Source: Aurantiochytrium sp. KH105
Lineage: Eukaryota; Sar; Bigyra; Thraustochytrida; Thraustochytriidae
NCBI GenBank assembly: GCA_003116975.1
Contig: BGKB01000040.1
Coordinates: 372,001-436,000 of the forward strand
Length of the DNA: 64,000 nucleotides
Reading direction: 5' to 3'
Shown: one piece after another, positions 46,679-56,316 of the stretch
Layout of the letters: the number at the start of each line of letters is the position of its first letter
Numbering within the stretch: position 1 is the first letter of the stretch
The notes under the pieces: generated by a model
Told to the model about the DNA's origin: nothing
What the model saw: the letters and a program-made list of their open reading frames with translations, nothing else
Databases searched by the model: none
Program-made: the position numbers and the translations under genes

Positions 46679-48304
46679 TCACTCACCTGTCGCGTGATCG
46701 TTGACACGGCGCAGGGCATTCTCAAAATTTTCGACAGACCGCGCCATGTTGGAAAAGTCGCGACCTGTGGCTACCCAATGCTCAATCATGTCATCCAACT
46801 CAAAAGGGGCTTGCACGGCGTCAACAAAGCAGGCAGGATGGCGGGCCAAGTCGCCATAGAGATCATATACTTGAGACACCTCGACATCACTCATTGGGGA
46901 AAGGGATGCCCACTCGATCAAAGCACTCGCCTCGTATCGGTCTTGTCGCTGCCACTCATCCCATCCTGAAAACCAGGCCTGAATGTCCGCGTCCGATGCA
47001 CGTAGAGCGGCTTCCTTAGCGTCGCGAAAATCCGCTTCTGGTACACTGACGAGTGACGGGTAGAGCATCTGCGTTGCGGAAACAGGCAAGTCGAGGTCTT
47101 CACGTAGCGCAATCTCGAATCGCAGATACACCTCCACGTCCTCTCCAGCGCGAGTAGCCACGGCAGCGCGCTGAGCAATGCGCTGCGCATGTTCATGAAC
47201 GATACCAAGTCGCATGATTCGGATCCCTAGCGCGCGAAGCGCTTCACGGTCCCCACGCGCGTGTGCAATGTGGTGCCATACCACGATCTGATTTAAGGCC
47301 CACACAATCATGTCTCCGCATGTATCGATGCTGCTTGCAATCTGGACAAGCAGCTGCGGCCGACTCAATTCATCGTCGACGATAAGTTCTAGAGCCTCCC
47401 AAGCACGCTGCGCAAGTGCTGGGCGTAATGCCTCAACTCGAAACTCTTTGGTACTGCGAAGCTTGTGCAAGAAACGAGTGAGGGCGTCCAAGTCTGCTGA
47501 ATCGTTGATGGCGTTTTCAAGACCATGAGCAAGCATAGTGGAAGGCCCGCTTGGTTTTGCGTCACCCATATCTCTCTTCACATTGTCTGGCAACGCGATC
47601 CACCAAAAGTTCACCGCGTCGGCAAGATTTGCAAAAGGTTCGGGTTCTTCGAAAGAGAGAAAGATTCGTAGTGCCGGATGCGCGAGGCCTCGGAGACGCT
47701 CAGCTTCCTCTTCGTCGACTCCGGTGTCGCGCAGTCGCACATCGCCTCTCGACTCGATCATCGAAAGCGGCAAGCTTGTGACCGCGGCACAGTTCTCGAT
47801 GATGATGTCGCCATCGACACTGACTCCGTCGGGGAGAGTTTGCAAGACTTCACAGCGCAAGAGATAGAGGTCGCGATGAATGCGTAGATATTGAGGAAGT
47901 GAGACGAGGGTGCAAAGCTCGTCGAGCATCAAGAGACCCTCAATCTCCATGGCGGACGGAAGCGTGTCAAGGCTTGGCAGGCGCTCGAGCTGCAAATCTC
48001 CTTTGAGGAGCAGGGTTTCGGGAAGCTCTCGAAAAGAGGTGCAGTCCGCAATGCGTAGACTTTGCGTGATCAGATCTGCTGGCAAATCGACCAAGAGTGG
48101 CAAATTGCACAGCTCGAGCTCACACAGCACTTGAAGCTGGCTTGGAAGCGAAGCAAGGCTCACCAGTCCATCCACACGTAGGTTCCGTGCGACCATTGCC
48201 GTTGTTAGTTCTGCTTCGCCTCTCTGTTCATATTGAGCGTACTTTTCCTCCGTGTCTTCCTCTTCAAGTGCTCCACCATTGTCGCGTACGAGCACGTCTT
48301 GCAT
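46679..48304 (-). CDS. LRR-NEL protein: IpaH/SspH-type E3 ubiquitin ligase
   Basis: 541 residues. N-terminal acidic region (1-38), then about seven short 20-23-residue leucine-rich repeats of the bacterial type (about 39-195; for example LPSQLQVLCELELCNLP, LPDGVSVDGDIIIENC), followed by a C-terminal domain (about 225-541) that matches the NEL (novel E3 ligase) fold of bacterial type III effectors. The catalytic Cys-x-Asp motif is present as TCGD with Cys329 and Asp331, then the family blocks MRLGIVHEHAQRIA, EDVEVYLRFEIALREDLDLP, and WFSGWDEWQRQDR. In bacteria such proteins ubiquitinate host targets. Here the gene sits between PH and RAD50 genes, with composition like its neighbours and no bacterial flank. 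The start at 48304 gives the first Met; upstream sequence is a GTC repeat. Domain call is strong; activity is untested. Confidence 0.82.
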   Translation of the reverse strand: MQDVLVRDNGGALEEEDTEEKYAQYEQRGEAELTTAMVARNLRVDGLVSLASLPSQLQVLCELELCNLPLLVDLPADLITQSLRIADCTSFRELPETLLLKGDLQLERLPSLDTLPSAMEIEGLLMLDELCTLVSLPQYLRIHRDLYLLRCEVLQTLPDGVSVDGDIIIENCAAVTSLPLSMIESRGDVRLRDTGVDEEEAERLRGLAHPALRIFLSFEEPEPFANLADAVNFWWIALPDNVKRDMGDAKPSGPSTMLAHGLENAINDSADLDALTRFLHKLRSTKEFRVEALRPALAQRAWEALELIVDDELSRPQLLVQIASSIDTCGDMIVWALNQIVVWHHIAHARGDREALRALGIRIMRLGIVHEHAQRIAQRAAVATRAGEDVEVYLRFEIALREDLDLPVSATQMLYPSLVSVPEADFRDAKEAALRASDADIQAWFSGWDEWQRQDRYEASALIEWASLSPMSDVEVSQVYDLYGDLARHPACFVDAVQAPFELDDMIEHWVATGRDFSNMARSVENFENALRRVNDHATGE

Positions 48305-48881
48305 CTCTGGCGTCCTCCCCGTTGTCGTCGTCGTCGTCGTCGTCGAGGGCGCCGTCCCTCTTTGCGATGATCGTCCTCGAAGAAGCCACATTCTCACTCT
48401 CTGGCCTTGTCCGCAACGCGTGGTGCGCGCACGGCACGTCACGTCTCGCGGAGCTTCGCAGCCCAGCGTCGCCCCTCCGCCGGGCCGCGCCCGCGTCCGT
48501 CTCGTTCGCCGTCTACTGCGAAATCTCGCGAGCCGGAAAACGCGTTCCGCCAAAACGGGTTCTGCAAACACTACTACGTTCAAAAACTATGGTTATAGCG
48601 CAGAGCGGAGTAGAATAGAGTATAGTATACTGACTCCCGGAAGCGGGTTTTCCGACTTGCGGGCGGGGATAGCCCACTTGACGCGCCCACCTAACCACCG
48701 GCGTATCCTCCGCCGCGTTCGTTCTTGGCTGCTTGCAAAAATTTTTGTTGCTGCTGCTCCTGCGACGAGTCGAGCAGAAGAAGAACCGCGCGTACGTGCC
48801 GCGCGTGCGTGCGAGCGCGGGCTGGGCGGGGCTGGGCTGGGCGGCGCATCGCGGCGCGGCGCGGGGCAGGAGGAGGAGAAC
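48305..48881. promoter_or_regulatory. Divergent promoter region NEL / RAD50
   Basis: 577 bp between two start codons. Contains a GTC trinucleotide run (48324-48345) next to the NEL start and a GGCTGGGC/GCGGCGC-rich leader before RAD50. A TATAGTATA lies at about 48621-48629. No gene recognised. Confidence 0.4.
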
Positions 48882-51800
48882 ATGGAGGCGGAAGACAGCG
48901 CCAACACGTCGGCGCCCCGCGGCGCGACGCTGTCGCGATTAGCGATCCGTGGGGTTCGCAGCTTTGGCCCCGACGAGGAGCAGGTGATCCGCTTCGACAA
49001 GCCGCTGACGGTGATCTCGGGGCAGAACGGCGCCGGCAAGACGACGGTCTTGGAGTGCCTCAAGTATGCCACGACGGGCCAGCTCCCTCCTGGAGCGAAC
49101 AATGGACAGGGATTCGTGCACGACCCGAAAATGGCGGGCGTCACCGAGGTCAAGGCCGAGGTCAAGCTCGTGGTGCAGACGCGAGCATCCGAACGGCGTG
49201 CGTACTTTGTCTCGCGCAAAATGAAACTCACGCAACGGCGTACCAAGCTTGAGTTTAAGCAGCTCGAAGGTTTGCTGAAGATGAAGGATCGTCGCACCGG
49301 ACAAGAGGAGACCATGTCGGGCAAGTGCTCCGATCTGGATCGCATGGTCCCGCTCTTCATGGGCGTCAGCTCGGCAATCCTACAGTCGGTCATCTTTTGT
49401 CACCAAGAGGACTCTTCATGGCCGCTTCAGGAAAGCTCCGTGCTCAAGAAAAAGTTTGACGACATCTTCGACAGCACACGGTACAGCAAAGCACTCGACG
49501 AGGTGAAAAAGCAAAAGAAGCGCCTCAATGACGTTTTCCGGGATGCAAAGGAACGCAAAAGCGTCCTTGAATCGCAGCGAAAACATGCGAGAGACTTTAC
49601 CGACGATCGCAACGAGCTTCTGGAAAGTATCTCCACCTTGCAGTCTTCGCTGGCAACAACCAAGGAGGAGCTCAATGCAGTCGAGGAGAAAATTGTCGAC
49701 GTGCAGCGCAAGCTCGAGGAAACAGACACCATCCGCAAGCGCCTTGCCCAAACAAAGATTACCTACGATGTCAAGCGCGAGGCGCTACGCGAACTCCGAG
49801 ACAAAATTGGCAGCGACGTGCTCAGCGGCAATGCCGCCAAGTCGACCAGCGAGATCGAGACGCAACGAGAACAAGTCCGCGCCGAGCTCGAAGCCTATGA
49901 GAAGCGACTCGCGGCTATCAAAGTGGACGCAGAAGCTGCAGCGCGCAAGCGTGAACAGGCAGACGCGGCGGTCGTCTCGGCGGAGCGCGAGGAAGCCGTT
50001 CTGAAGGAGAAGCTGCGCAACTATGCCGCAAGTGAGTCGAAACTTCTCAGCGAGCTGCATGTCGTGGTGGTCAAAGACGGCGCGCTCGAGCTTGCCGATC
50101 GTCTCAAGGCCGCCTTGGACGCACCCCCTGTGAATTTGGCCTCTTCCGCGCCAGACGTTGCCGTCGCGCGTCGCGCGCTGGTTGCCGAGGCTCTTCAACA
50201 CGTGCGCGAGCGTGCTCGAGATGCTGGGTCAACTCTTGAAGCGCGCACAAACGAAGTCGACGCGCAGCGTGACGAGGCGCGCGCCAAACTCGCCGAGGTG
50301 CGCTCTCAGGTCTCCAGTATTGAGGCGACGATTCGTGAGCTCCGAAGCGAGGAGGCCAGTAAGCTGGACCAAATGCACGAGATTCAAGATGAGCTTTCGA
50401 AAATGGATGGCAACTTTTCTGCCATCGGACCCCGTGTTGCGCAGCTCGATCAAAATATTGCTCAACAGGCTGAATCTCTCAAGCAACTCGAGGCGAGCGT
50501 GACGAAAGATGACCCGAAACCCGCCTTGCGTGAGGCAGACGCTGATATTGTCACGTTGAGCAACGACCTGCGCGATGTGAGCGACAAGATCGAGCAGCTC
50601 GAGGCGCAGCACGATCAGGTGCAAGACTATCGAAGGCTCGTGGCCTCAGCTCGCGACGAGCAGAATCGACACCCTGGACTTCTCGACGACATTAAGCGTC
50701 GTATACACGAAATCCATCTTTACGAGGAGGAGCTCGCAGACGATGCTTCGGCGCGCCTGAGTTCGCTCGAACAGAGCGTGCAATTGGTTTCGAGCGACCA
50801 TCACGAAGTCATTGCCAGCGCTCTCGAGACCACGCGCGAGGGCGCCGAGGGCGTTGCAGCTGACCTGGGAGCCTTTGCCACTCAGGCGGAGACTGCGCTG
50901 GCCACTGCGGAAGCCGCGTTGAAGGAGGAAGGCCTGAAAATTGCCAAGATTGAGCAAGAAAAGACGGCCGCCGAATCAAGTCTTGCATCTGCGCACAAGG
51001 AGCTGGCCACACTTGCTCCGCCGCGACTGTCCGAGGCTGTACAAGCGCGGCTCGATGACGGTGAATCCGAAGATGCCATCCGCAAAATCCTCGAGAAACG
51101 AGTCGAAAAGGTCCAGGGTGACTACTATGACTTTGTGGCGGCCGCAGACTACCTCAACACTGTGCTCGAAAAGCTATCGCGACAGCCTGTCAACGCCGAG
51201 CACGCGTGCCCAGCCTGTATGCGGCCCATCGGGGATACCTGGGGCGAAGAAATCACGGAGCGCAACAAAAAGGCGCTCCAGACCTCGCTCCCTAGCCTCG
51301 TTCTGGCAGATGGCGGTTGCGAAGGCCATGCGACGCGTCTGGTCTCGTGGCGCTCGCAAAAGCACGCCGAGCGCTGCATCGAGTATCCACCAAACAAGGA
51401 GCTTCGTGGCTACGATCTTTTCCGCTGCATGCTCATTCTGCAGCGCGAGCTGTCGTTGGATGAGGGAGACGGCTCGCGCAAAGCGCGTCTCCTGGAAGCC
51501 AAACAAACCGCGGAGCAAGAACAAAAGGATTTTGAAAAGGCGATCCCTGTTTTGCAAATGCGCGCACGGGTCAAGGCGCAGATGACCGACAACGAAAAGA
51601 CGCTTCGCGATGCCACAGAAGCTTTGAGTGCAAGTCGGTCACAGCAAGCGAAACTTGAAGCCAAAGTTCAGACATTGCGCAGTGGCAAGCTGGAACCTGC
51701 AACGTCGGCACGTGACGTTGTGCAAAGTCTCTTGGACTCGTGCCTTGCCGCCGCGCGGCATGCCACCAAGGCAGGTGATCTTGGCCTTTCCACTGCGGTC

Positions 51801-53330
51801 CTTGAACAAGCGGTACAAACCGTTGCGGGAGAAAGCCCATTGCAGGCCGCTCGGCTTGCGCGTGAGGACGTGGAAAACAAGATCGCCAAGAAACGCGCTG
51901 AGAAGGAGCGACTGCAAGAGGAGTGGCAGCGCAAACAAGCCCGACTTCAGCGAGCGCAGACGCAGCTCTCGGACCTGCGAAATCGTCGCATTGAGATGCG
52001 CGAGCAGTCGCAGCGCTTTGAAGAACTGTCGAAGCGCAAGAACCTTGTCGTAGACGAGCGGCAAAAGGTGGTGGAGCGAATTGCTCGCGAAACCAAGATC
52101 AAATCCGTCAAGGCTGAGGAAGTGCAAAAACAGGAAGCCGCTTTGGCCGCCTTTGAGGCTCAACGCAAGGATGAGCTTGGACGCTTGCATAAGGCAAGTT
52201 CCGGGCTTACCAACGCCGTGGCGAACGCAAATGGCCTCGTCGCCCAGCTTGACCCGGAAAAGCTTGCTGAGACGGACACGGCGGCCCGCGCCAATCTGGA
52301 AACCCTTCGCAATGCACAGCAAGCGGCTGAGGCAGCGCGCGAGAACGTGCGCGTCAAGGAAACCGAGACGGAAGCGGTCAAGCGCGACATTTCCGAGCTG
52401 GAAAAGGCCGAGAGCCAACTTGACGACATTGTCCGTTTCTACCGAGACCAGGCCGAACTTGCCGAAAACAAGACTGTACGCGCGGGCTTGCTCGCGGAGC
52501 TGCAGGAGAAGATTGACGGTCATGACACCCTCGAGGTTGAAAAGGATAACTTGGACGAAGATCGCCGCAAACTCGAGCGGGAAGAAGCCAGTATGGCCGC
52601 CCGTGCCAACGAGCTCGAGCGTCAGTGCGCGGCCATCGAAGAACGACTGCAGAGCGAGGAGCTTCGAAATATCGAAGAACGATATCGCGCGGCCTACATC
52701 GAGGCCCGAACAACGAAAATGGCCGCAGACGATCTCGACAAGTACTATAAGGCACTGGACACGGCCCTCATGCGCTTTCACTCGATGAAAATTGAGGAGA
52801 TCAACCGGCGGATCGCAGAGCTCTGGGGCGTCATGTACCGTGGAGGTGACATTGACCGCATTGAGATTCGATCCGAGGGAAAGACGACGGCAAATCGTCG
52901 CTCGTACAATTATCGCGTTGTCATGACCAAGGGAGACACGCAGCTCGACATGCGCGGGCGCTGCTCCGCGGGCCAGCGCGTAATGGCCGCGCTCGTGATT
53001 CGCATGGCGCTTGCCGAGACGTTCAGCATCAATTGTGGCATTCTGAGCGTTGACGAGCCAACCGTCAACCTCGATGAGCCGAACAAGATCGGTCTCGCGA
53101 ATGCGCTTGCCCAAGTCCTCAAGTTGCACAAGGAATCGCGCTTTTTTCAGCTTATCCTCATCACGCATGATCAAGACTTTGTCGATCGCATTGCGCAGCA
53201 TGTCCACAATCTCGACATGGAGGCGAATTACTACAACGTCACCCGCCACATTAACGTGAACACGAACAAGTACGTGTCGCGAATCGCTCCACTTTACGCA
53301 GACGACGATCACCGCAGCGTAGCGAGCTAA
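48882..53330 (+). CDS. RAD50: RAD50 double-strand break repair ATPase
   Basis: 1482-residue SMC-like ATPase of the MRE11-RAD50-NBS1 complex that tethers and processes DNA breaks and telomeres in the nucleus. Walker A GQNGAGKT is at 47-54, the zinc hook CPAC at 776-779 in the middle of a long coiled coil, the ABC signature CSAGQ starts at 1361, and Walker B plus D-loop SVDEPTVNLDEP has Asp1391/Glu1392. FCHQEDSSWPLQ and LITHDQDFVD are RAD50 hallmarks. Somewhat longer than the roughly 1310-residue animal protein, mainly in the coiled coil. Start context AACATGG is good; the open frame upstream is GC-rich leader. Divergent from the LRR-NEL gene. Confidence 0.95.
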   Translation: MEAEDSANTSAPRGATLSRLAIRGVRSFGPDEEQVIRFDKPLTVISGQNGAGKTTVLECLKYATTGQLPPGANNGQGFVHDPKMAGVTEVKAEVKLVVQTRASERRAYFVSRKMKLTQRRTKLEFKQLEGLLKMKDRRTGQEETMSGKCSDLDRMVPLFMGVSSAILQSVIFCHQEDSSWPLQESSVLKKKFDDIFDSTRYSKALDEVKKQKKRLNDVFRDAKERKSVLESQRKHARDFTDDRNELLESISTLQSSLATTKEELNAVEEKIVDVQRKLEETDTIRKRLAQTKITYDVKREALRELRDKIGSDVLSGNAAKSTSEIETQREQVRAELEAYEKRLAAIKVDAEAAARKREQADAAVVSAEREEAVLKEKLRNYAASESKLLSELHVVVVKDGALELADRLKAALDAPPVNLASSAPDVAVARRALVAEALQHVRERARDAGSTLEARTNEVDAQRDEARAKLAEVRSQVSSIEATIRELRSEEASKLDQMHEIQDELSKMDGNFSAIGPRVAQLDQNIAQQAESLKQLEASVTKDDPKPALREADADIVTLSNDLRDVSDKIEQLEAQHDQVQDYRRLVASARDEQNRHPGLLDDIKRRIHEIHLYEEELADDASARLSSLEQSVQLVSSDHHEVIASALETTREGAEGVAADLGAFATQAETALATAEAALKEEGLKIAKIEQEKTAAESSLASAHKELATLAPPRLSEAVQARLDDGESEDAIRKILEKRVEKVQGDYYDFVAAADYLNTVLEKLSRQPVNAEHACPACMRPIGDTWGEEITERNKKALQTSLPSLVLADGGCEGHATRLVSWRSQKHAERCIEYPPNKELRGYDLFRCMLILQRELSLDEGDGSRKARLLEAKQTAEQEQKDFEKAIPVLQMRARVKAQMTDNEKTLRDATEALSASRSQQAKLEAKVQTLRSGKLEPATSARDVVQSLLDSCLAAARHATKAGDLGLSTAVLEQAVQTVAGESPLQAARLAREDVENKIAKKRAEKERLQEEWQRKQARLQRAQTQLSDLRNRRIEMREQSQRFEELSKRKNLVVDERQKVVERIARETKIKSVKAEEVQKQEAALAAFEAQRKDELGRLHKASSGLTNAVANANGLVAQLDPEKLAETDTAARANLETLRNAQQAAEAARENVRVKETETEAVKRDISELEKAESQLDDIVRFYRDQAELAENKTVRAGLLAELQEKIDGHDTLEVEKDNLDEDRRKLEREEASMAARANELERQCAAIEERLQSEELRNIEERYRAAYIEARTTKMAADDLDKYYKALDTALMRFHSMKIEEINRRIAELWGVMYRGGDIDRIEIRSEGKTTANRRSYNYRVVMTKGDTQLDMRGRCSAGQRVMAALVIRMALAETFSINCGILSVDEPTVNLDEPNKIGLANALAQVLKLHKESRFFQLILITHDQDFVDRIAQHVHNLDMEANYYNVTRHINVNTNKYVSRIAPLYADDDHRSVAS

Positions 53331-53507
53331 GCTATGCTTTAACTATTGTTTTGATGCGTGGATTGCCAGGCAGCTCGCACGAGCTGCTGACATGGTTAAT
53401 GAACTGAAAAAGGGTGTCGTTCGTTGTTAGTTAGCCTAAAAGAAAAATGGGACACAAGGGATGCACCATCCAGCGTATGTTTGATTGCGGGTGATGGAGA
53501 TGCTACG

Positions 53508-54538
53508 CTACACGTTTGGCAGCACGCATGGCCCTTGAAACCCTTGCGCCGTAAGCCCGCCGTCGGTGGCAATGATCTGGCCAGTGATGTAGCGCGCTGC
53601 AGGAAGGCACAAGAACACCACTGCCGAGGCAGGTTCTTCGGGCTCGGCGAGACGGCCCAAAGGGGTCCATGACTCGGCCTTTTCGACCTGGCTGCGGTCT
53701 TTTGCCACTGCCTCGCGAAGAAGAGGCGTGTAGGTCATCCAAGGACATACGCAGTTGACACGAACGCCTTTGCCACCCCACTCGCACGCAATAGCACGAG
53801 TAAATTGGATCACTGCGCCCTTGGTCATGGCATACACACAGCCTGTACCGGACGATTGTAGGCCCGCGACGCTTGCTACATTGACGATGCTTGCTTTGCT
53901 CGCCCAAAGGGTCTCGGCAAGAGCCCTGGTCAGTTCAAATGTGCATGTGACATTGAGATCCAGCATCCGCGTGTATTCGTCTTCAGAGCATTCGTGCACG
54001 GGCTTGCGAATATTTGTGCCAACATTGTTCACGAGAACGTGCAGTTTGCCTTCGAGTTGACTGGCGACGGCATCAAGCACGATCGAGCGCCCGTCGTTGG
54101 TGCTCAAGTCTGCAGAGATCCCAATGGCGCGGCCGGCCCCAAACTTGTCGTCGAGCTCCTTCACCGCTTTGTCGACCTCTTGCTTGTTCCTTGCCGCCAC
54201 AATCACCTTTTCCGCGCCAAGTGCGAGCAGCTGTTCCACGCACGCGAGCCCAATTCCTTGCGAGGATCCCTGTGCAGATCGTCAGGGTCAGTCGGTCGTC
54301 GAGGTCGCGAGGTGAGCGTCGCCCGCCGTCTCCGTGCGTCCCGGCCAGCTATCTGTCTGTCCCAGGTATCCATCCTCCCATCTCACGACGAACTCACCGT
54401 GACCAGTGCGCGCGACCCGGCCGGCAGCCGCCACAGTGCCTCCAGGGCCTCCATGCTCTCGCCGCGACGCGTCCCTGGCGGCTCTCCGCGAGGCTTCCTT
54501 GCGGGTTTGGGAGCGGCCATCGCAGACGAACTCGCCAT
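53508..54538 (-). CDS. Tropinone-reductase-like short-chain dehydrogenase, one intron
   Basis: 300-residue NAD(P)(H)-dependent oxidoreductase. Exon 1 is 54398-54538, intron 54270-54397 (128 nt, GTGAGT..GCACAG), exon 2 53508-54269. Splicing completes the cofactor motif: exon 1 ends SRALVT and exon 2 begins [15 protein letters not shown], giving TGSSQGIG. Further SDR motifs: [11 protein letters not shown], the catalytic Ser/Tyr/Lys set (NVASVAG, YAMTKGA), VNCVCPW, and [18 protein letters not shown] plus [11 protein letters not shown], typical of the tropinone reductase-like group (gluconate/ketone reductases). Alternative starts at 54520 or 54454 shorten the N-terminus. Substrate unknown. Divergent from ERGIC3. 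Confidence 0.85.
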
Positions 54539-54786
54539 AAAGTGCCTCGTTGAACATCGTTGAACAGGCAGACAGAACGTCGACTCGAGGCAGACCTGGA
54601 AAGAGAGAGGCCGCCGCCGCTCGCTGCGGCCTTGCACGCTCGCGACGAGCGCCCTGGCCGAGGAGCGGCTGCAGCGGCGGCTCGCGCTTCGCGACCGCAG
54701 CGCTCGGCCGCTTGTCCGGCCGAGCGAACCGCAGCGCAGCGCAGCGCGTAGTGTCTCGATCTCGTGTCGGCCGGCCAAGAGCGGCC

Positions 54787-56127
54787 ATGAGGAGCACGGG
54801 GTTGTCTCTGCGGCGAGGGCCCAGCGTCAAGGCCGCAGGGAGCGGCAAGGGCCTTTTGGACGCCGACCAGAGCGCGACGCGACGGAAACTTGCGCGGTTC
54901 GACCTCCTGCCCAAGGTGGAGCATGACGTCGAGGTGCGCACATCGTCAGGAGGCATCGTCTCAATGTTAACGGCGGCGCTCGTGTTGGTGCTTGTAATGG
55001 GAGAGCTGCGCACGTACATCTCTGCGGGGTTTACGGAAAAGATCGAGGTGGACACAACGCTTCGGGAAAAGCTTCAAATCAATGTCAACCTCACATTCCA
55101 CGCCCTGGCTTGCTCACAGGTCGAGTTGATCGCCATGGACACGACGGGAGAGCACCACGTAGACATGGACGCTTCTGTCGAGAAGATTGCCGTTTCACAC
55201 GGCTCGCAAAAGGATAAGAATGCTGCGAAGGCCGCATGTAGTGATTGCTTCGGAGCCGGTGACCCGGGAAGGTGCTGCAACACGTGCACGGAGCTCCTTG
55301 AAGCCTATATAGAGATGAACTGGGATGTAGAAGATATTCTGAGCAAGGCACCTCAGTGCGAGCACGAGCGAGAGCAGGGATTCGAACCCTTGGATATTTT
55401 AGATTCTGCACGCGCGCCCGACCATGGTTGCAATGTTGCTGCTGTCCTACAGGTGAACAAGGTTGGCGGTAATTTCCATGTGGCATTGGGTCACGGCAAG
55501 AGTGTTCAAGGCCGGCTGCTCCATCAATTCTCTCCCGCGCAGCTTCCCTTCTTCAACACCTCGCACACAATTCATGCGCTCTGGTTTGGTAGCACCAAGC
55601 TACCCAACGCGCCGCAACCTCCGCTGGAAAGTCGATCTCAAATCATCGATCCACACATGGCTCAAACAGGAGCCTTTCAGTACTTTATCGAGATTGTTCC
55701 CACGGAGCATCATAGCAAACGGTTTTATCAGTATACGAGTACGGAGCAGTTTACTCTTATTGGCGAGAGCGTGGAAAAGATTGAGGAGCGCCGAAAAGAG
55801 GCCGAGAAAGAAGAGAAAGAAGCCCGAGCTCGAGAAGAAGCTGCTGGTCCTGATGCGGTCGACGACGACGGCACGCCGCTCGTTTCAATCTCGGAGAAAC
55901 GTCGCCATGCGCGAACAGGTCACGCTCACGCGCAGCCTGCGGCGATCTCGCAGCTCCCCGGGGTGTTTTTCGTGTACGATGTGTCTCCGTTCACGATTGT
56001 CCGCGTTGACCGGATCATGTCCATGACGCAGCTCCTCGTTGACCTGCTGGCCATTGTTGGGGGAACGGTGGCCTTTTCCAAGTTTCTCGACGGCTCGCTG
56101 GCCAAGGTGCTCTGCAAGGGCATATAA
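54787..56127 (+). CDS. ERGIC3: ERGIC3/Erv46 COPII cargo receptor subunit
   Basis: 446-residue ER-Golgi cycling protein that with Erv41 retrieves and carries cargo between ER and Golgi. Signature order: N-terminal FDLLPKVEHDVEVRTSSGGI, TM1 (about 55-75, MLTAALVLVLVMGELRTYIS), luminal NVNLTFHALACSQVELIAMD, Cys-rich luminal CSDCFGAGDPGRCCNTCTEL (specific to Erv46/ERGIC3), QYFIEIVPTEH, GVFFVYDVSPFTIV, and TM2 near the end (LLVDLLAIVGGTVAFSKFLD), followed by a short cytosolic tail. An extra acidic/basic insertion (EERRKEAEKEEKEARAREE) precedes the last luminal strand. ATG at 54787 with a good Kozak context (GCCATGAGG). Convergent with the next gene over a CT microsatellite. Confidence 0.93.
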   Translation: MRSTGLSLRRGPSVKAAGSGKGLLDADQSATRRKLARFDLLPKVEHDVEVRTSSGGIVSMLTAALVLVLVMGELRTYISAGFTEKIEVDTTLREKLQINVNLTFHALACSQVELIAMDTTGEHHVDMDASVEKIAVSHGSQKDKNAAKAACSDCFGAGDPGRCCNTCTELLEAYIEMNWDVEDILSKAPQCEHEREQGFEPLDILDSARAPDHGCNVAAVLQVNKVGGNFHVALGHGKSVQGRLLHQFSPAQLPFFNTSHTIHALWFGSTKLPNAPQPPLESRSQIIDPHMAQTGAFQYFIEIVPTEHHSKRFYQYTSTEQFTLIGESVEKIEERRKEAEKEEKEARAREEAAGPDAVDDDGTPLVSISEKRRHARTGHAHAQPAAISQLPGVFFVYDVSPFTIVRVDRIMSMTQLLVDLLAIVGGTVAFSKFLDGSLAKVLCKGI

Positions 56128-56165
56128 ATTTATGAAAGCATCACCGCGCCTGCGTCTGCGCCTCC

Positions 56166-56176
56166 GCGCGCGCGCG

Positions 56177-56228
<52 letters not shown>
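56166..56228 (+). repeat. GC then CT dinucleotide microsatellite
   Basis: About 15 bp of alternating CG (56166-56180) followed by 24 CT units (56181-56228) just after the ERGIC3 stop. Both halves can adopt non-B DNA forms; length is likely polymorphic. Confidence 0.95.
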
Positions 56229-56231
<3 letters not shown>

Positions 56232-56316
56232 TTCTCTCGCACAACGCACAAGTGTGCATTCGTGCTTGTACTCGACATTGAAGCGAGAAGGGGAAGGCAG
56301 AGGTGAACAATTTCAT

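Noticed and set aside
46679..48304. NEL gene as bacterial contamination
   Set aside because: Flanked within 0.6 kb by PH-domain and RAD50 genes with the same composition; no bacterial operon or Shine-Dalgarno neighbours. A chimera still needs long reads to exclude fully.
51639..53312. 557-codon open frame antisense to RAD50
   Set aside because: Shadow of a strongly supported gene; low stop frequency opposite GC-rich coiled-coil codons explains its length.
55378..55400. GGGATTCGAACCC, resembling a tRNA B box
   Set aside because: Lies inside the ERGIC3 coding sequence, and no A box or cloverleaf can be drawn on either strand nearby.
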